A DNA stretch of 64,000 bases, taken from Phaseolus vulgaris (Eukaryota; Streptophyta; Magnoliopsida; Fabales; Fabaceae). The position numbers were made by a program, and so were the translations under genes. Location of the stretch: NCBI RefSeq assembly GCF_000499845.2, contig NC_023749.2, positions 20,005,114 through 20,069,113 on the forward strand. The letters are read 5' to 3'. Shown here in pieces: positions 1 to 9,660 of this stretch (positions within the stretch are counted from its first letter, which is position 1; the number at the start of each line of letters is the position of its first letter). Under the pieces are notes generated by a model, which saw nothing but the letters and a program-made list of their open reading frames with translations, ran no database searches and was not told the origin of the DNA.

Positions 1-720
1 CTCAGAACTTCTTCCACCCTATACACCATACCTGGACTCGTTCAAGACGAGAAGGATTTTATCTTGCCTGAACTCGCTCATAGGCGAGAAGGTCTTTAAC
101 TCGCCTGAACTCGCTCATAGGCGAGAAGGTCCTTTAAATCGTGCCTCTACATTGCCCCAGGGGTTACATCTCCTCCCCCCCTAGAAACACTGAGGACTTT
201 TACTGGTGCCTCTACATTGCCCCAGGGGTTACATCTTCTCGCCCCCAGAAACACTGAGGACTTTTACTCTTTCTCGCCTGCACTCGCTCGACGGCGAGGA
301 GGTCTTTTACTTGCCTCTACATTGCCCCAGGGGTTACATCTTCTCGCCCCCAGAACACTGAGGACTTTTACTCTTTCTCGCCTGCACTCGCTCGACGGCG
401 AGGGGGTCTTTTACTTGCCTCTACATTGCCCCAGGGGTTACATCTTCTCGCCCCCAGAAACACTGAGGACTTTCACTCTTTCTCGCCTGCACTCGCTCGA
501 CGGCGAGGAGGTCTTTTACTTGCCTCAGGACGCGCGAGGGCGTTGAGGTCTTTTAACTGGTGCCTCCGATCGCCGAAAGACGATGAGGACTTAAAACTTT
601 AACTGATGCCTCCAATCGCCGAAAAACGATGAGGACTTAAAACTTTTTAGAAAGCATGCAACATATCTTTACTCGCCTTAAATCACGTATAAGTGACAAG
701 GTCTTTCTTCAAAACTTTTT
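1..720 (-). repeat. Tandem hairpin repeat array of TatC copy C-a
   Basis: Units of about 35 to 100 bp repeat here. Most contain a short inverted repeat followed by GAGG(A/T)CTTTTA-like sequence. Examples of stems are CTCGCC/GGCGAG near 101-125, 270-292, 380-402 and 485-507, ATCG/CGAT near 569-584 and 612-627, and TCAC/GTGA near 686-699. Longer units also carry a TTGCCCCAGGGGTTACATC block (near 153, 213, 320 and 427). The array lies downstream of the C-a integrase, where C-b has the same array at 20986-21641. It continues past the left edge, so the eORF and 3' LTR of C-a are not visible. Confidence 0.8.
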
Positions 721-780
721 GGAAAAAGCAAGCATGCAATCTGAAAACGCCTTATACTTCGAAAACTCTTCTTTTATTGG

Positions 781-826
781 GTGGCCTCATTAAAAACCCT
801 CCTTAGGGAAAAAAGAGTGCCCCCTT
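781..826 (-). other. Conserved block downstream of pol
   Basis: Read on the minus strand this is a GGGGGCACTCTTTT block, then CCTAAGGAGGG, then TTTTTAATGAGGCCAC. The same block follows pol in C-b (22941-22990) and C-c (31698-31747). A GGTTTTTAACGAGGC-like core is common near the 3' regions of plant LTR elements. Its role is not shown here; a transcription end or RNA structural signal is possible. Confidence 0.7.
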
Positions 827-894
827 CAAACTGTTTCATCAGAGACATTGTAATGTAACTTTTGTGTTTGTCTTTACTTACAAAGCTCTTAACT

Positions 895-2362
895 TTAGTA
901 CAACTTCAGGTGCGTGGCGTTCCAGGTGCGAGGAATCGCCCCTCCTTCCAGCGTCTCTAAGCGGTAGGCGCTGTTCCCGAGCGCCTCGGTTATTCTGAAC
1001 GGTCCCGTCCACTTAGGCGACAGCTTATTCTCCATCTCGTACTGGTGGGCTTTTCTCATCACCAGGTCGCCTTCTCTAAATTGCCTTGGCATCACCTTCG
1101 AGTTGTACCTTCGTTCAATCCTTCTCTTCACCGCCTCAGCTTTCAGTCTCGCCTCTTCCCTGACCTCATCCAGTAGGTCCAGGTTCAGCCTTCTCTCTTC
1201 ATTCGAGTCTTCCTCTACAAAGTTCTGGAACCTCGGCGAGCTCTCCTGGATCTCTACTGGAATCATCGCATCACACCCATAGACCAAACTGAACGGGGTC
1301 TCATGGGTTCCTGACTGCTCGGTGGTGTGGTATGCCCAGACTATACGGGGGTACCTCCTTAGCCCAACTTCCCTTGGCTTTCTCGAGCCTCCTCTTCAAT
1401 CCTCTCAGCAACACCCGATTGGCTGACTCCACCTGGCCATTCGTCTGAGGGTGCTCGACGGATGCAAACACTTGTTGAATTCCCACCCCTTCGCAAAGCT
1501 TCTTCAACAGGTGACTTGCAAACTGAGTCCCATTGTCCGACACCAGGCGCTTGGGCACACCAAACCGGCACACAATGTTCTTCCACACGAAACCTTCGAT
1601 TTTGTGTGCGGTGATCTGGGCCACTGGTTCTGCTTCGATCCACTTGGTGAAATACTCGATTGCCACCACCAAGTACTTCATCTGCCTGATCGCCATCGGG
1701 AAAGGTCCCAGGATGTCGATTCCCCATGTATGAAACGGCCAGGGGCTGTAAATAGACTTCAACTCCTTGGGAGGCGCCTTGTGCCAATCGGCGTGCTGTT
1801 GGCACTGTTTGCAACACTGCGCATACTTCTTGCAGTCTTCTCTCATCGTTGGCCAGTAGTAGCCTGCACGGAGAGTCCTTGCGGCCAGAGCTCGACCCCC
1901 GACGTGGCTTCCGCATATACCTTCGTGGAGCTCCGCCATGATTCTCGTGCACCTCTTGCCATGTATACATTCCAGGAGCGGGTGAGTGAACCCAAACCTG
2001 TACAGATCGCCATCAATCAGGGTGTACTTGCTAGAATTCTTCTTTACCTTCCTAGCCTCAGTCGGATCCAGTGGGAGAAGGCCATCTGCCAGGCACCGCT
2101 TGTACTGGGTTATCCAAGTGTCTGGCTCATGGGTAGCGCAGACCTGCACCACGTTCACCTTCTCTCCCCGACATGCTCTGATTCTCGGCGATCTCAGAGT
2201 TTCTTGTGTCAGGGGCTTATGGCTTCTCGCTGCTTTCTCCATTGATTTGCTTATCTGAAGGACCAGGTGATCTGCCACAAACGCTCTCGGCGTCTTCAGA
2301 GTTTCTTGAATCACCGTCCTCTGCCTACCCCCCTTGCCTGAACTGGCGAGCTTAGCTAGCAA
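895..2362 (-). pseudogene. Integrase of TatC copy C-a, frameshifted
   Basis: This is the integrase, which joins element cDNA to the genome. From the first Met at 2362 the reading covers the end of the RNase H linker, then an HHCC zinc finger (residues about 146-190, with HEG, GSH and CKQC), then the DDE core: D in WGIDILGPF (about 212), D in VSDNGTQF (about 273) and E in GQVESANR (about 311). A frameshift near 1345 splits off the C-terminal part (1287-895), which carries the KWTGPF and ETLEGGAIPRTWNATHL motifs. All catalytic residues are present, but the frame is broken and the part upstream is separated by a stop at about 2367. It belongs to the minus-strand pol whose gag-protease is at 4049-6256. 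Confidence 0.9.
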
Positions 2363-2368
2363 GTCAGC

Positions 2369-2991
2369 TCAGGCATTCTGCTCTCTGGGCACATGCACTA
2401 CCTCGAAGGAGGCAAAAGAACTCTTCAACTCCTGCACATATTCCAGATAGGCCGCCATTTGCGGATCTTTAGCCTGGAACTCACCTGTTACTTGCCCTGT
2501 GACTAGCAGCGAGTCACTCTTAGCCATCAGCACCCTAGCTCCCATCTCCTTGGCCAGCAAAATTCCGGCGATCAGCGCCTCATACTCTGCTTGATTGTTA
2601 CTGGCTTTGAAGGCAAATCTCAAAGATTGCTCGATCAGCACGCCATTGGGCCCTTCTAAAATGACCCCAGCACCGCTACCCTGCTGGTTCGACGATCCAT
2701 CAACCGAGAGTACCCAACGGAAGTCGTCCCCCTCAACTCGTGTCGCCTCAGACGAGAGCTCGACCACGAAATCTGCAAAGATTTGCCCCTTGATCGGGCC
2801 TCGGGGCTCATACTTGATGTCAAACTTTGATAGCTCCACTGCCCATTTCACCATCCTTCCCGCAACATCGGGTTTCTTCAAAACTTTCTGGATGGGCAGG
2901 TCAGTCATCACCAGTATGGTGAAGCTATGGAAATAGTGGCGCAACCTCCTCGCCGAAAACACCACAGCCAGCGCAGCCTTCTCCAGGGCCT
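2369..2991 (-). pseudogene. RNase H1 end and archaeal-type RNase H of C-a
   Basis: The start of this frame (FSARRLRHYF, DLPIQKVL) is the C-terminal part of the RNase H attached to RT. It is followed by EFDIKYEPRGPIKGQ and then a second RNase H of the archaeal type: LSVDGSS at about 2740, GAGVILEGPNG, NNQAEYEAL and the MAKSDSLLVTGQV segment, ending at VPREQNA. Dual RNase H is a known mark of plant Tat elements. The frame is joined to RT by a frameshift near 2991-3000 and is closed by a TGA at about 2367 where other copies have Arg. Confidence 0.88.
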
Positions 2992-3906
2992 GATATCTCG
3001 TTTCGGGTCCTGCAACACCTTGCTAACAAAATAAATAGGCTTCTGAGCCTGATCTTGATCCTGGGCGAGCACCGCACTCACCGCCCTCTCAGTCACAGCA
3101 AAATACAACCTAAGAGGGGTTCCCACCAGCGGTTTACACAGGACCGGCGGGCTCGCCAGATATTCCTTCAGTTTGACGAAGGCTTCCTCGCACTCCTTCG
3201 TCCAGGCAAACTTGTTATTGCATCTCAAGCATTGAAAATAGGGATGTCCCTTCTCTCCGCTAGCTGACACGAAGCGAGACAGGGCTGCCATCCGTCCTGT
3301 TAGCTGTTGAACCTCCTTCACCGTAGCTGGGCTCCTCATCGCCAGGATGGCGGCACACTTATCAGGGTTGGCCTCTATGCCTCTTTCAGTTAAGAGAAAA
3401 CCCAAAAACTTTCCAGCCTCCACGCCGAAAATGCATTTCTCTGGATTAAGCTTTAACCTGAACTTGGCGATCGTCGTGAACAATTCTTCCAAGTCCGCAA
3501 CGTGCTTGCTTTTTTCCAGTGAGGTCACGACCATGTCATCGACGTACGCTTGCACGTTCCTTCCCAGCATCGGTGCAAGTACTCGATCCATCAACCTCTG
3601 GTACGTGGCCCCCGCGTTCTTCAGTCCAAACGGCATCACCTTGTAGCAGTAGCACGATCTCTCCGTCATGAAGGCTGTCTTCTCTTCATCCATGGGATGC
3701 ATCTTAATCTGGTTATACCCCGAGAAGGCATCCAGGAAACTCAGCAACTTACACCCTGCGACACTATCTACCAGGGCGTCTATGCTTGGTAAAGGATACG
3801 AATCCTTTGGACAAGCTTTGTTTAGGTCGGTGAAATCGACGCACATGCGCCATTTCCCGTTACTCTTCTTCACCAGCACGACATTCGCCAGCCACTCAGG
3901 GTACTA
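2992..3906 (-). pseudogene. Reverse transcriptase and RNase H of C-a
   Basis: The RT fold is clear: PEWLANVVLVKK, MCVDFTDLNKACPKDSYPLP, FLDAFSGYNQIKMHP, MPFGLKNAGATYQRLM, the catalytic AYVDDMVV and NPEKCIFGVEAGKFLGF. The first RNase H follows (LRLYFAVTERAVSAVLAQ, KPIYFVSK). A frameshift comes after SKVLQ. Upstream, a short deletion in the gag-RT linker (about 3979-3985) joins FAWSASDMPGI directly to a piece just before TQKLLATGHI, and there is a stop near 3906. The copy cannot make a full polyprotein. Confidence 0.9.
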
Positions 3907-4048
3907 GACTTCCCTGATGTGACCTGTAGCAAGGAGTTTCTGTGTCTCATCTCTAATCGCCAGCCTCCTTTCTGTAGCAAGCAATTCCGGGCATGTCCGA
4001 AGCGGACCATGCAAACGCGTCCAGATGCCGCTCAATCACCTTGGCGAT

Positions 4049-6256
4049 CTAGTCCTGGAGCTCGACCTCCAGAGATCTTCCCAGCTTGAAGATTTTTCCC
4101 CCGATCTCTTTCTCGAGCCACTGCTCGACAGGTTTTGGCCTGGATTCTCTGGCGATCACCGCCCTGGCGATTCCCTGTTCTCTCGCTTCCTCAGGGCGAT
4201 TCCGCGCCTCTTCCTCCTCCAGACCAGCGTTCCCCTCTCCCAGCTCTGCGTCCACCATCTCCACATCCCTCCCGGCGGTCTCTTCCGTTACCGTCGATCT
4301 GGGCTTCACGCCGGGAGGTGGGGTGGTTGTTACATAACTCACTGATCTCTTGTTTTTCAGGCTATTCTCATAGCACTTTTTTGCTTCTTTCTGATCAGAC
4401 TTGATCGTGATCACCACCCCCTCCATAGACGGCAACTTCACCTTCATGTGCCGAGTCGACGGTATAGCGCCTATCCAGTTAAGCGTGGGCCTTCCCAACA
4501 GGATGTTGTATGCTGAAGGGGCGTTCACCATGAGGTACTTGATTTTCTCCGTCCTCGAACCAGCCTCGTCTGTAAACGTGGTTCTCAACTCAATGTACCC
4601 CCTGACCTCCACCTGGTCACCAGCGAACCCATATAGGCACCCTCCATAGGGCCTTAGCTGGTCAAGGGGCAATTCCAGCTGCGTGAAAGTCGACCAGAAC
4701 ATCACGTCTGCCGAGCTTCCCTGGTCCACCAGAACTCTGTGGACCTTCCTTCCCGCCGTAATCAACGAAATGACTATGGGATCGTTGTCATGGGGCACAA
4801 CGTCCCGAAGATCCTGCTTGGTGAACGTAATGTCCACCTCCGGCGAGTGATCTTCAAACATATCCACTGTCATCACCGACCGCGCGTACTTCTTCCTCTG
4901 CGATGCGGTGCATCCACCACCTGAGAAGCCTCCTACGATGGTGTGGATTTCCCCGTGGATGGGCATCTCGTGTTGCTGGGCTTCTCCACTTGCTGGCTGG
5001 GAACTCGACGCTCCCCTCGTTCTTCTGTCCAGCAGATAGTCATTTAGGAACCCGCTCTTAACCAGATCATCGAGCTGATACCCTAAGGACAAACACGAGT
5101 CCAAAGTGTGGCCAAAGCCCTGGTGAAACTCACACCAGGCGTCTGGCTTTGGTCCCAGCACCTTGTCGCCCACCTTCTCAGGCGCTTTCAACCTGGCAGA
5201 TATATTGGGAATGGCGATCAGGTCCGCCAATCCCATAACAAACATGTGCTTAGGCGGGCGATTGTATTCCCGGCGTGCTGGTTGCTGGCGTCCTTGGCCC
5301 CTCCCCTTGTTCCTCCTATCATAAGGATGGCGAGTCCTCTGGTCCTTCCTAGCCGCCGCCGCTGTTTTCAGCACCCTTTGCGGCTGGATCCTAGTCTGGG
5401 CGCGTGGCCTAGCGGGAGCCACGCTCCCTCTCTTCTCAGCGACCTCACTTTCGTCGGCGATGTGAGCCACCGCAAGTCGCCTGACCTCAGCAAATGTTGC
5501 AGGGTGAGCCCTGATCAAGGCCTCGCAGAATGGTCCTGGCAGCACGCCCTTCTTGAATGCATAAACCAGCATTTCTTCATCTTTGGCCGGCGATCTGACC
5601 ATCTGCGCTCCAAAGCGATTCAGGTAGTCTCTGAGGGACTCTCCCTGGTACTGCCTTATATCAAACAAATCATAAGACACCCTGGGCGGTGCCTTGTTCA
5701 CGATGTATTGCTCGACGAAAACCTTCGAGAACTGCTGAAAACTGGTTATGTGACCGTTAGGTAGGCTCACAAACCACTCTAACGCCGTTCCCTGGAGCGT
5801 GCTTACGAACATCTTGCAATACACGGCGTCTGACCCTCCCGACAGCATCATCTGCGTATGGAACGTGGTCAGATGGGCCTCTAGATCCTCCACGCCGGTA
5901 AAGACAGCCTTGACAGGGACCACGCTCGTAGGAATGGGCGTGTCAGTAATCGCCTGAGCGAAAGGCATAGGAAAAACCCGAGGTGGCGACGACGGCGCGA
6001 CCTCTTCAGCAATAGGACGCCCTTGCTGCTCCTGAAGAGCTTGACGCAGCTCCTCAGTCACCTTGGTAAGCTCATCATTCCTGGCCCGGGAGGCGGCCAG
6101 GTCCTCATGCATTCGCGCCTGCTCTATGCGCGAGGCTTCCACAGTCGCCTGCAACGAGTGCATAATGTCTACCATCTGCGCCATGGTCATGGCGGCGTCG
6201 CCTTCAGCAGCGACAGGCGCCACGGGGCTCGAACGATTGCTTCTCATTTTTCTCAT
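4049..6256 (-). CDS. Gag-protease ORF of TatC copy C-a
   Basis: This 735-residue ORF is open from MRKMRSN to the linker before RT. An N-terminal coiled-coil stretch lies at about 25-80. The retrotransposon gag core is at about 115-215 (FTGVEDLEAHLTTFHTQMML, LEWFVSLPNGHITSF, YLNRFGAQMV). A basic region follows at about 280-335, then a short Cys/His knot (CEFHQGFGHTLDSC, about 372-385). The retropepsin has VLVDQGSSADVMFW at about 507-520. The product would form the particle and cut the polyprotein. The stop TAG sits where the next codon starts the linker (DQIA in other copies), so gag-protease survives but is cut off from RT. A second in-frame Met at residue 4 (MRSN) matches the start of C-e more closely. 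Confidence 0.9.
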   Translation of the reverse strand: MRKMRSNRSSPVAPVAAEGDAAMTMAQMVDIMHSLQATVEASRIEQARMHEDLAASRARNDELTKVTEELRQALQEQQGRPIAEEVAPSSPPRVFPMPFAQAITDTPIPTSVVPVKAVFTGVEDLEAHLTTFHTQMMLSGGSDAVYCKMFVSTLQGTALEWFVSLPNGHITSFQQFSKVFVEQYIVNKAPPRVSYDLFDIRQYQGESLRDYLNRFGAQMVRSPAKDEEMLVYAFKKGVLPGPFCEALIRAHPATFAEVRRLAVAHIADESEVAEKRGSVAPARPRAQTRIQPQRVLKTAAAARKDQRTRHPYDRRNKGRGQGRQQPARREYNRPPKHMFVMGLADLIAIPNISARLKAPEKVGDKVLGPKPDAWCEFHQGFGHTLDSCLSLGYQLDDLVKSGFLNDYLLDRRTRGASSSQPASGEAQQHEMPIHGEIHTIVGGFSGGGCTASQRKKYARSVMTVDMFEDHSPEVDITFTKQDLRDVVPHDNDPIVISLITAGRKVHRVLVDQGSSADVMFWSTFTQLELPLDQLRPYGGCLYGFAGDQVEVRGYIELRTTFTDEAGSRTEKIKYLMVNAPSAYNILLGRPTLNWIGAIPSTRHMKVKLPSMEGVVITIKSDQKEAKKCYENSLKNKRSVSYVTTTPPPGVKPRSTVTEETAGRDVEMVDAELGEGNAGLEEEEARNRPEEAREQGIARAVIARESRPKPVEQWLEKEIGGKIFKLGRSLEVELQD

Positions 6257-6645
6257 GAACTTAACGAATCACAGAATGCAGCGAACAACACTTGCTTCAG
6301 CTACGATCGATTCAGCGATCAATCGGAAGGAAACCGCGCGAAACTCCGCAAGGAAACTCAAGAACACCGCAACCTTCAAAGAAACCTGCAACTCCACCGG
6401 AAACCACTGCTCTTCCCACGGATAACCCAACGAGCGGAAGAACTCAACTCCACCGAACAAACTACGCGTAAACAGCAGGAAAACCTTTCTTCACCGATCG
6501 GAAACCCAAACGAACGGTATAAAACGCGAATTTACCGAACAAATTTCAAGCAAAAAGCGAACGATGGTTGCACCAGCACACAACCACGCAGAAAACTTCG
6601 AAAACCTTCAAGAACTCACGCTGTGGATGGGAGCAAGTTTTACAC

Positions 6646-6666
6646 GGCCCCACGGTGGGCGCCTGA
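6646..6666 (-). other. Primer binding site of C-a
   Basis: Read on the minus strand the site follows the LTR end GGATCA as TC, then AGGCGCCCACCGTGGGGCC. Compared with C-e (TGGCGCCCACCGTGGGGC) one base differs. The sequence is complementary to what I recognise as the 3' end of plant tRNA-Lys(CTT), GCCCCACGGTGGGCG plus CCA. Confidence 0.75.
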
Positions 6667-6936
6667 TGATCCTGCCTGTTGACCAGAACGTAGGAGCTTG
6701 CCTCGTCACAGGATCGACTTGCGCACCGCTTCCAACGTCCGTCCCTCTCCGAGATCCACTTCAAGAACCTGCAAAAGAACAGAGCGGCGCTGCTGCGGCC
6801 GATCGCACTCCAACGCCCAAGTCAGTAGCCGAACCACCAAATACTAAGAGAACAAGAACCGTGCAAATTCTCTCTCACAGTGTGCTCTAGAACTCGCAAG
6901 CGTAAAGAGTATAATCTGAACGTGCGTACCTCAGAA
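6667..6936 (-). mobile_element. 5' LTR fragment of TatC copy C-a
   Basis: About 270 bp at the U5/R side of a TatC LTR, minus orientation, starting TGATCCTGCC on the plus strand. It runs parallel to the solo LTR at 12792-13060, including the conserved CACTCCAACGCCCAAGTCAG core near 6808-6827. Similarity stops after CGTGCGTACCTCAGAAA, so most of the U3 part is missing. Confidence 0.8.
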
Positions 6937-7186
6937 ATCCTTCACCTATTTAATTTTGTTTAAATAAAAATAAGAATTCATTTAGTTGTGCTTAAGCAAA
7001 ACTAAAAATTCATTTAAAGTGAATGAAAATTTTGAGTTTTATAAAAATTGAGTGAACTAAATCAAAGCAAGCTGATCATGGTCTCTTTAATCGGTAAAAC
7101 TTAATAAATAACATTTTCGCTTATGTAAATGAATAAGTACTCACTAGAGTGAAGAGAAAATATTAATTTCTTATTTATTTTTGTTA
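6937..7186. other. AT-rich DNA, nothing recognised
   Basis: AT-rich sequence between the cut TatC LTR and the CACTA terminus. No ORF, repeat or motif could be supported. Confidence 0.6.
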
Positions 7187-8053
7187 CACTACAAGAAAAA
7201 ATGGTTTTAACGAAGATTTATTTTTACATTATTCAGGGTTAAAATCTTTATTAAGTCATTTATACACGATTGCAGTTTCCCGCTAAACCATCCTTAGGGA
7301 ACATGTTCCCCAGAGTTTTTTAAACCTCAGGAAAAGTCTATTAGAACCTCTGTTAAATACCATAGGTTTAAGAACCACCGTAAAATACCATAAGTTTCAA
7401 AATTTCGATAAAATGACTTGCCATCTAAAATAACTTTCAACCCCATTTTCCACTATCTCTAACGATCCTTTTGACTTCTCTCTTCCACCGTAGACACACT
7501 GCTCTCCGGCACAGGCTCAATGGCCGTCGATGGCAGTTCTAGCAAGGAATCACAATTTAGCCACACTTATGTCTATTATATCTAAGGAGAAGAAATGCTA
7601 AATAAGGCACTATCGTCTTCTTACACCAATATTGCTTCTTCCTTCATCTTACTGTCCTAACTCGTGTCACAAGCCACTGTTACCTAGCTCGACAACAATT
7701 AGTGTTTATCACTTCTTTATATATCCTAAATAATTGCATTATCTCTCAGATGTGGGCTTGAAAGCCATGTGTGTTCTTAGCTACGAGGGCTTCAAATATT
7801 TCAATAACATATTGTGAGGAGAAATTAACTTTATCACTTCTCACTTTCACAGTGAATTAATTATTTGATGGATTTTAAAATAAAAGCCTTAATTTAAAAC
7901 ATTTCAAAATTATGAGAATTAAATATTAACAATTATAGCTAAAACTAAAATTGTGCATAAAATATACGTACATCAAAAGTTAAAACAAAATAAGTCATAT
8001 TTTGTGAAGTATGAGCTCGTAACAAAAAAAAACTAAGAATTATATAAAGCAAC
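7187..8053 (+). mobile_element. CACTA-type element, left part
   Basis: It begins CACTACAAGAAAAAATGG, a typical plant CACTA terminus. The inverted partner ends at 39051. The two termini agree over about 28 bp with a few mismatches (CACTACAAGAAAAAA, then GGTTTTAA and GAG). Subterminal sequence holds repeated ACCTCAG/AAACC-like motifs on both sides. The left and right parts sum to about 1.4 kb once the TatB insertion at 8054-38480 is removed, so this is a non-autonomous element with no transposase visible. The flanking triplets (TTA left, AAA right) do not match, so the target duplication is decayed or the pairing is wrong. Confidence 0.65.
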
Positions 8054-9260
8054 TGTACCGTCCCGTCCCCGGGCGTTGACCAAAGTCAAAATCAAAGTCA
8101 ACATATGGTAGGACCCCTCAAGGGGGTCCAAGGGAAGAAAGTCAATAGGTTGACCGCTGAAGGCGTCGCCAAGGTGGGGCGTCGCCAAGGTGAGGTGTCG
8201 CCAAGGTGAGGCGTCGCCAAGGTGAGGCGTCGCCAAGATGAGGCGTCGCCTAGTGTAGGTGTCGCCAAAGTTAAGGCATTGACGGTGCCACCCCCCGATA
8301 CTCATGGATAGGGAAGACCGTGGAGGGGGCGACACCGCGAGAGGCCTCAGTACCTCAGAGCAGTAATAAGGAAAAGAGAAAGGTGGCTTCAAGGCCATAG
8401 TTATAGTACCAGTAGGGGGTAACCTAACTCATGAAGTACCCATGCCACCGCTGGGAGGCCCTGGGACAGATACGACCCATGAGAGGGCCACGCCTAGGGG
8501 AGAACCACGTGCATGGTGCGAGAGAAAGGTAGATACACTTCCAGGGCAAGTGACTAAAGAGTGGGGCGCATGAGTTGGCACCCAGAAAGTCACCCCCTTT
8601 GCCCCAGATGCACTCCAAGAAGGAGGACTTACACGATGGATTATCCCTAAGTTGGGGTACGATGCTGTAAGGCCCTCCACGAAGAATAGCGATCAAGTCA
8701 GAAGAACACATAGCAGAAAGCATTTAAACATCATGGCATATCAGTTTCCCTGAAAGTTTGCTAAGGTACGCATTAATTTAGTTTACGTTTCGAATGCTTT
8801 AAAGCACTTTAAATGCTTTAAACATTTTAAACGCATTGAACGTTTTTATACGCTTTAAATGCGCTTTAAGACGTTTTGAATGCTGGACATGTTTAAGAGG
8901 GGCTTTAGGCGTTTGAGACGGGGGGCGAGTTTTCAGTTTCAACACACATAGAAAGAAACCCTAGTTGTCTCATTAGCGCACCCACTGTACGCACAGGCAG
9001 TTAGGGTAGAAAAGCACTGGTTATTCAGTTACTCAGTTTTTTGGACCACCTTCAGAACATCCAGCCACGGTGTTCTGATACGGAGGTGCGTCCCTTTGAT
9101 GTTTCTCGCTAGCTGACTTGATCGTCGGAGTGCAAACGGCCGCGAGGGCGCCCCTTTGTCCACTTCTTTTCAGGTACTCACAGACGGAGCAAAACAAAGG
9201 TGCCCTAGCTCGCGAGGACAAGCCACACACGAAGACGCATTCGGTCAACCGGCGGGAACA
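8054..9260 (+). mobile_element. 5' LTR of TatB copy B-a
   Basis: A 1207-bp LTR from TGTACCGTCC to GGCGGGAACA. It pairs with 37195-38480. The 5 bp before it are GCAAC and the 5 bp after the 3' LTR are TCAAC, so four of five match. The U3 side starts with clustered TTGAC/GTCAA cores, then a 16-bp tandem repeat (8162-8273), then a run of TTTAAA-centred repeats (8800-8880). The GACTTGATCGTCGGAGTG core is at about 9115-9132. Long frames inside it on the minus strand are not genes. Confidence 0.92.
8162..8273 (+). repeat. 16-bp tandem repeat in TatB LTR
   Basis: About seven units of GGCGTCGCCAAGGTGA with small changes. The 3' LTR of the same element (37303-37494) has about twelve. The difference, close to five units, accounts for the 79-bp difference in LTR length. 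Confidence 0.85.
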
Positions 9261-9281
9261 TTTGGCACCCACCGTGGGGCC
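9261..9281 (+). other. Primer binding site of B-a
   Basis: TTTGGCACCCACCGTGGGG directly follows the LTR. It has one mismatch to the tRNA-Lys-type site of the other copies (TGGCGCCCACCGTGGGGC). Confidence 0.8.
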
Positions 9282-9367
9282 GATTTAAAACGTCAGTCCC
9301 ATCACAAGAACAATTCACCAGTTCCAGTTCTCAAGTTGCACGACAATCAGGAAGGTCTCCATAAAAA

Positions 9368-9660
9368 ATGAGACCCGCACGCGCTAGGAGTGAAGAGATG
9401 ACCATGCAGCAACTCATGGGTATGATGTAGGGATTGCAAGAAGCAATGGCAACATCGAAAGCGGAGCAAGAGCACATGCAAGCAGAGCTCGCGGCATCTC
9501 AGACGAGAAACGAAGAGCTCCACTGCACAAATGAGGAGTTGCACCGTGGGGGGCGCAACAATTTCGGGCCTTACGACATAAGTGAGCCTGAGCAGTTTAC
9601 TCCACCAAGGGGGTTTTCCGCGCCATTCTCACAGCCAACACTGGAGGCAAAGACGAAGGG
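9368..9660 (+). pseudogene. Gag remnant of TatB copy B-a
   Basis: The start MRPARARSEEMTMQQLMGMM matches the intact gag of B-d (50610). An in-frame TAG at 9428-9430 follows codon 20. Only the N-terminal coiled coil and the SPPREF-like segment (here TPPRGFSAPFSQ) remain. At a run of G bases (about 9656-9668) the sequence jumps to the end of the protease (VVMMVERP), so the gag core, Cys/His knot and protease, roughly 1.5 kb in other copies, are deleted. Confidence 0.85.

Noticed and set aside
217..546. 109-residue frame in the repeat array
   Set aside because: It only translates the tandem repeats and has no conserved counterpart.
1..650. Regular repeats with hairpins resembling a CRISPR array
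   Set aside because: Units vary in length and have no unique spacers, there are no cas genes, and the setting is a plant retrotransposon.
1359..1970. 203-residue minus-strand frame overlapping integrase
   Set aside because: Alternative frame of the same integrase with no motif of its own.
1451..2245. Long plus-strand frame (264 residues)
   Set aside because: Shadow of the minus-strand integrase, which has clear HHCC and DDE motifs.
5108..6682. Plus-strand frames opposite gag
   Set aside because: Antisense shadows of the C-a gag-protease; no family resemblance.
8033..9272. Minus-strand frames in the B-a 5' LTR
   Set aside because: They lie in LTR sequence and repeat in the other LTR copies without coding signs.
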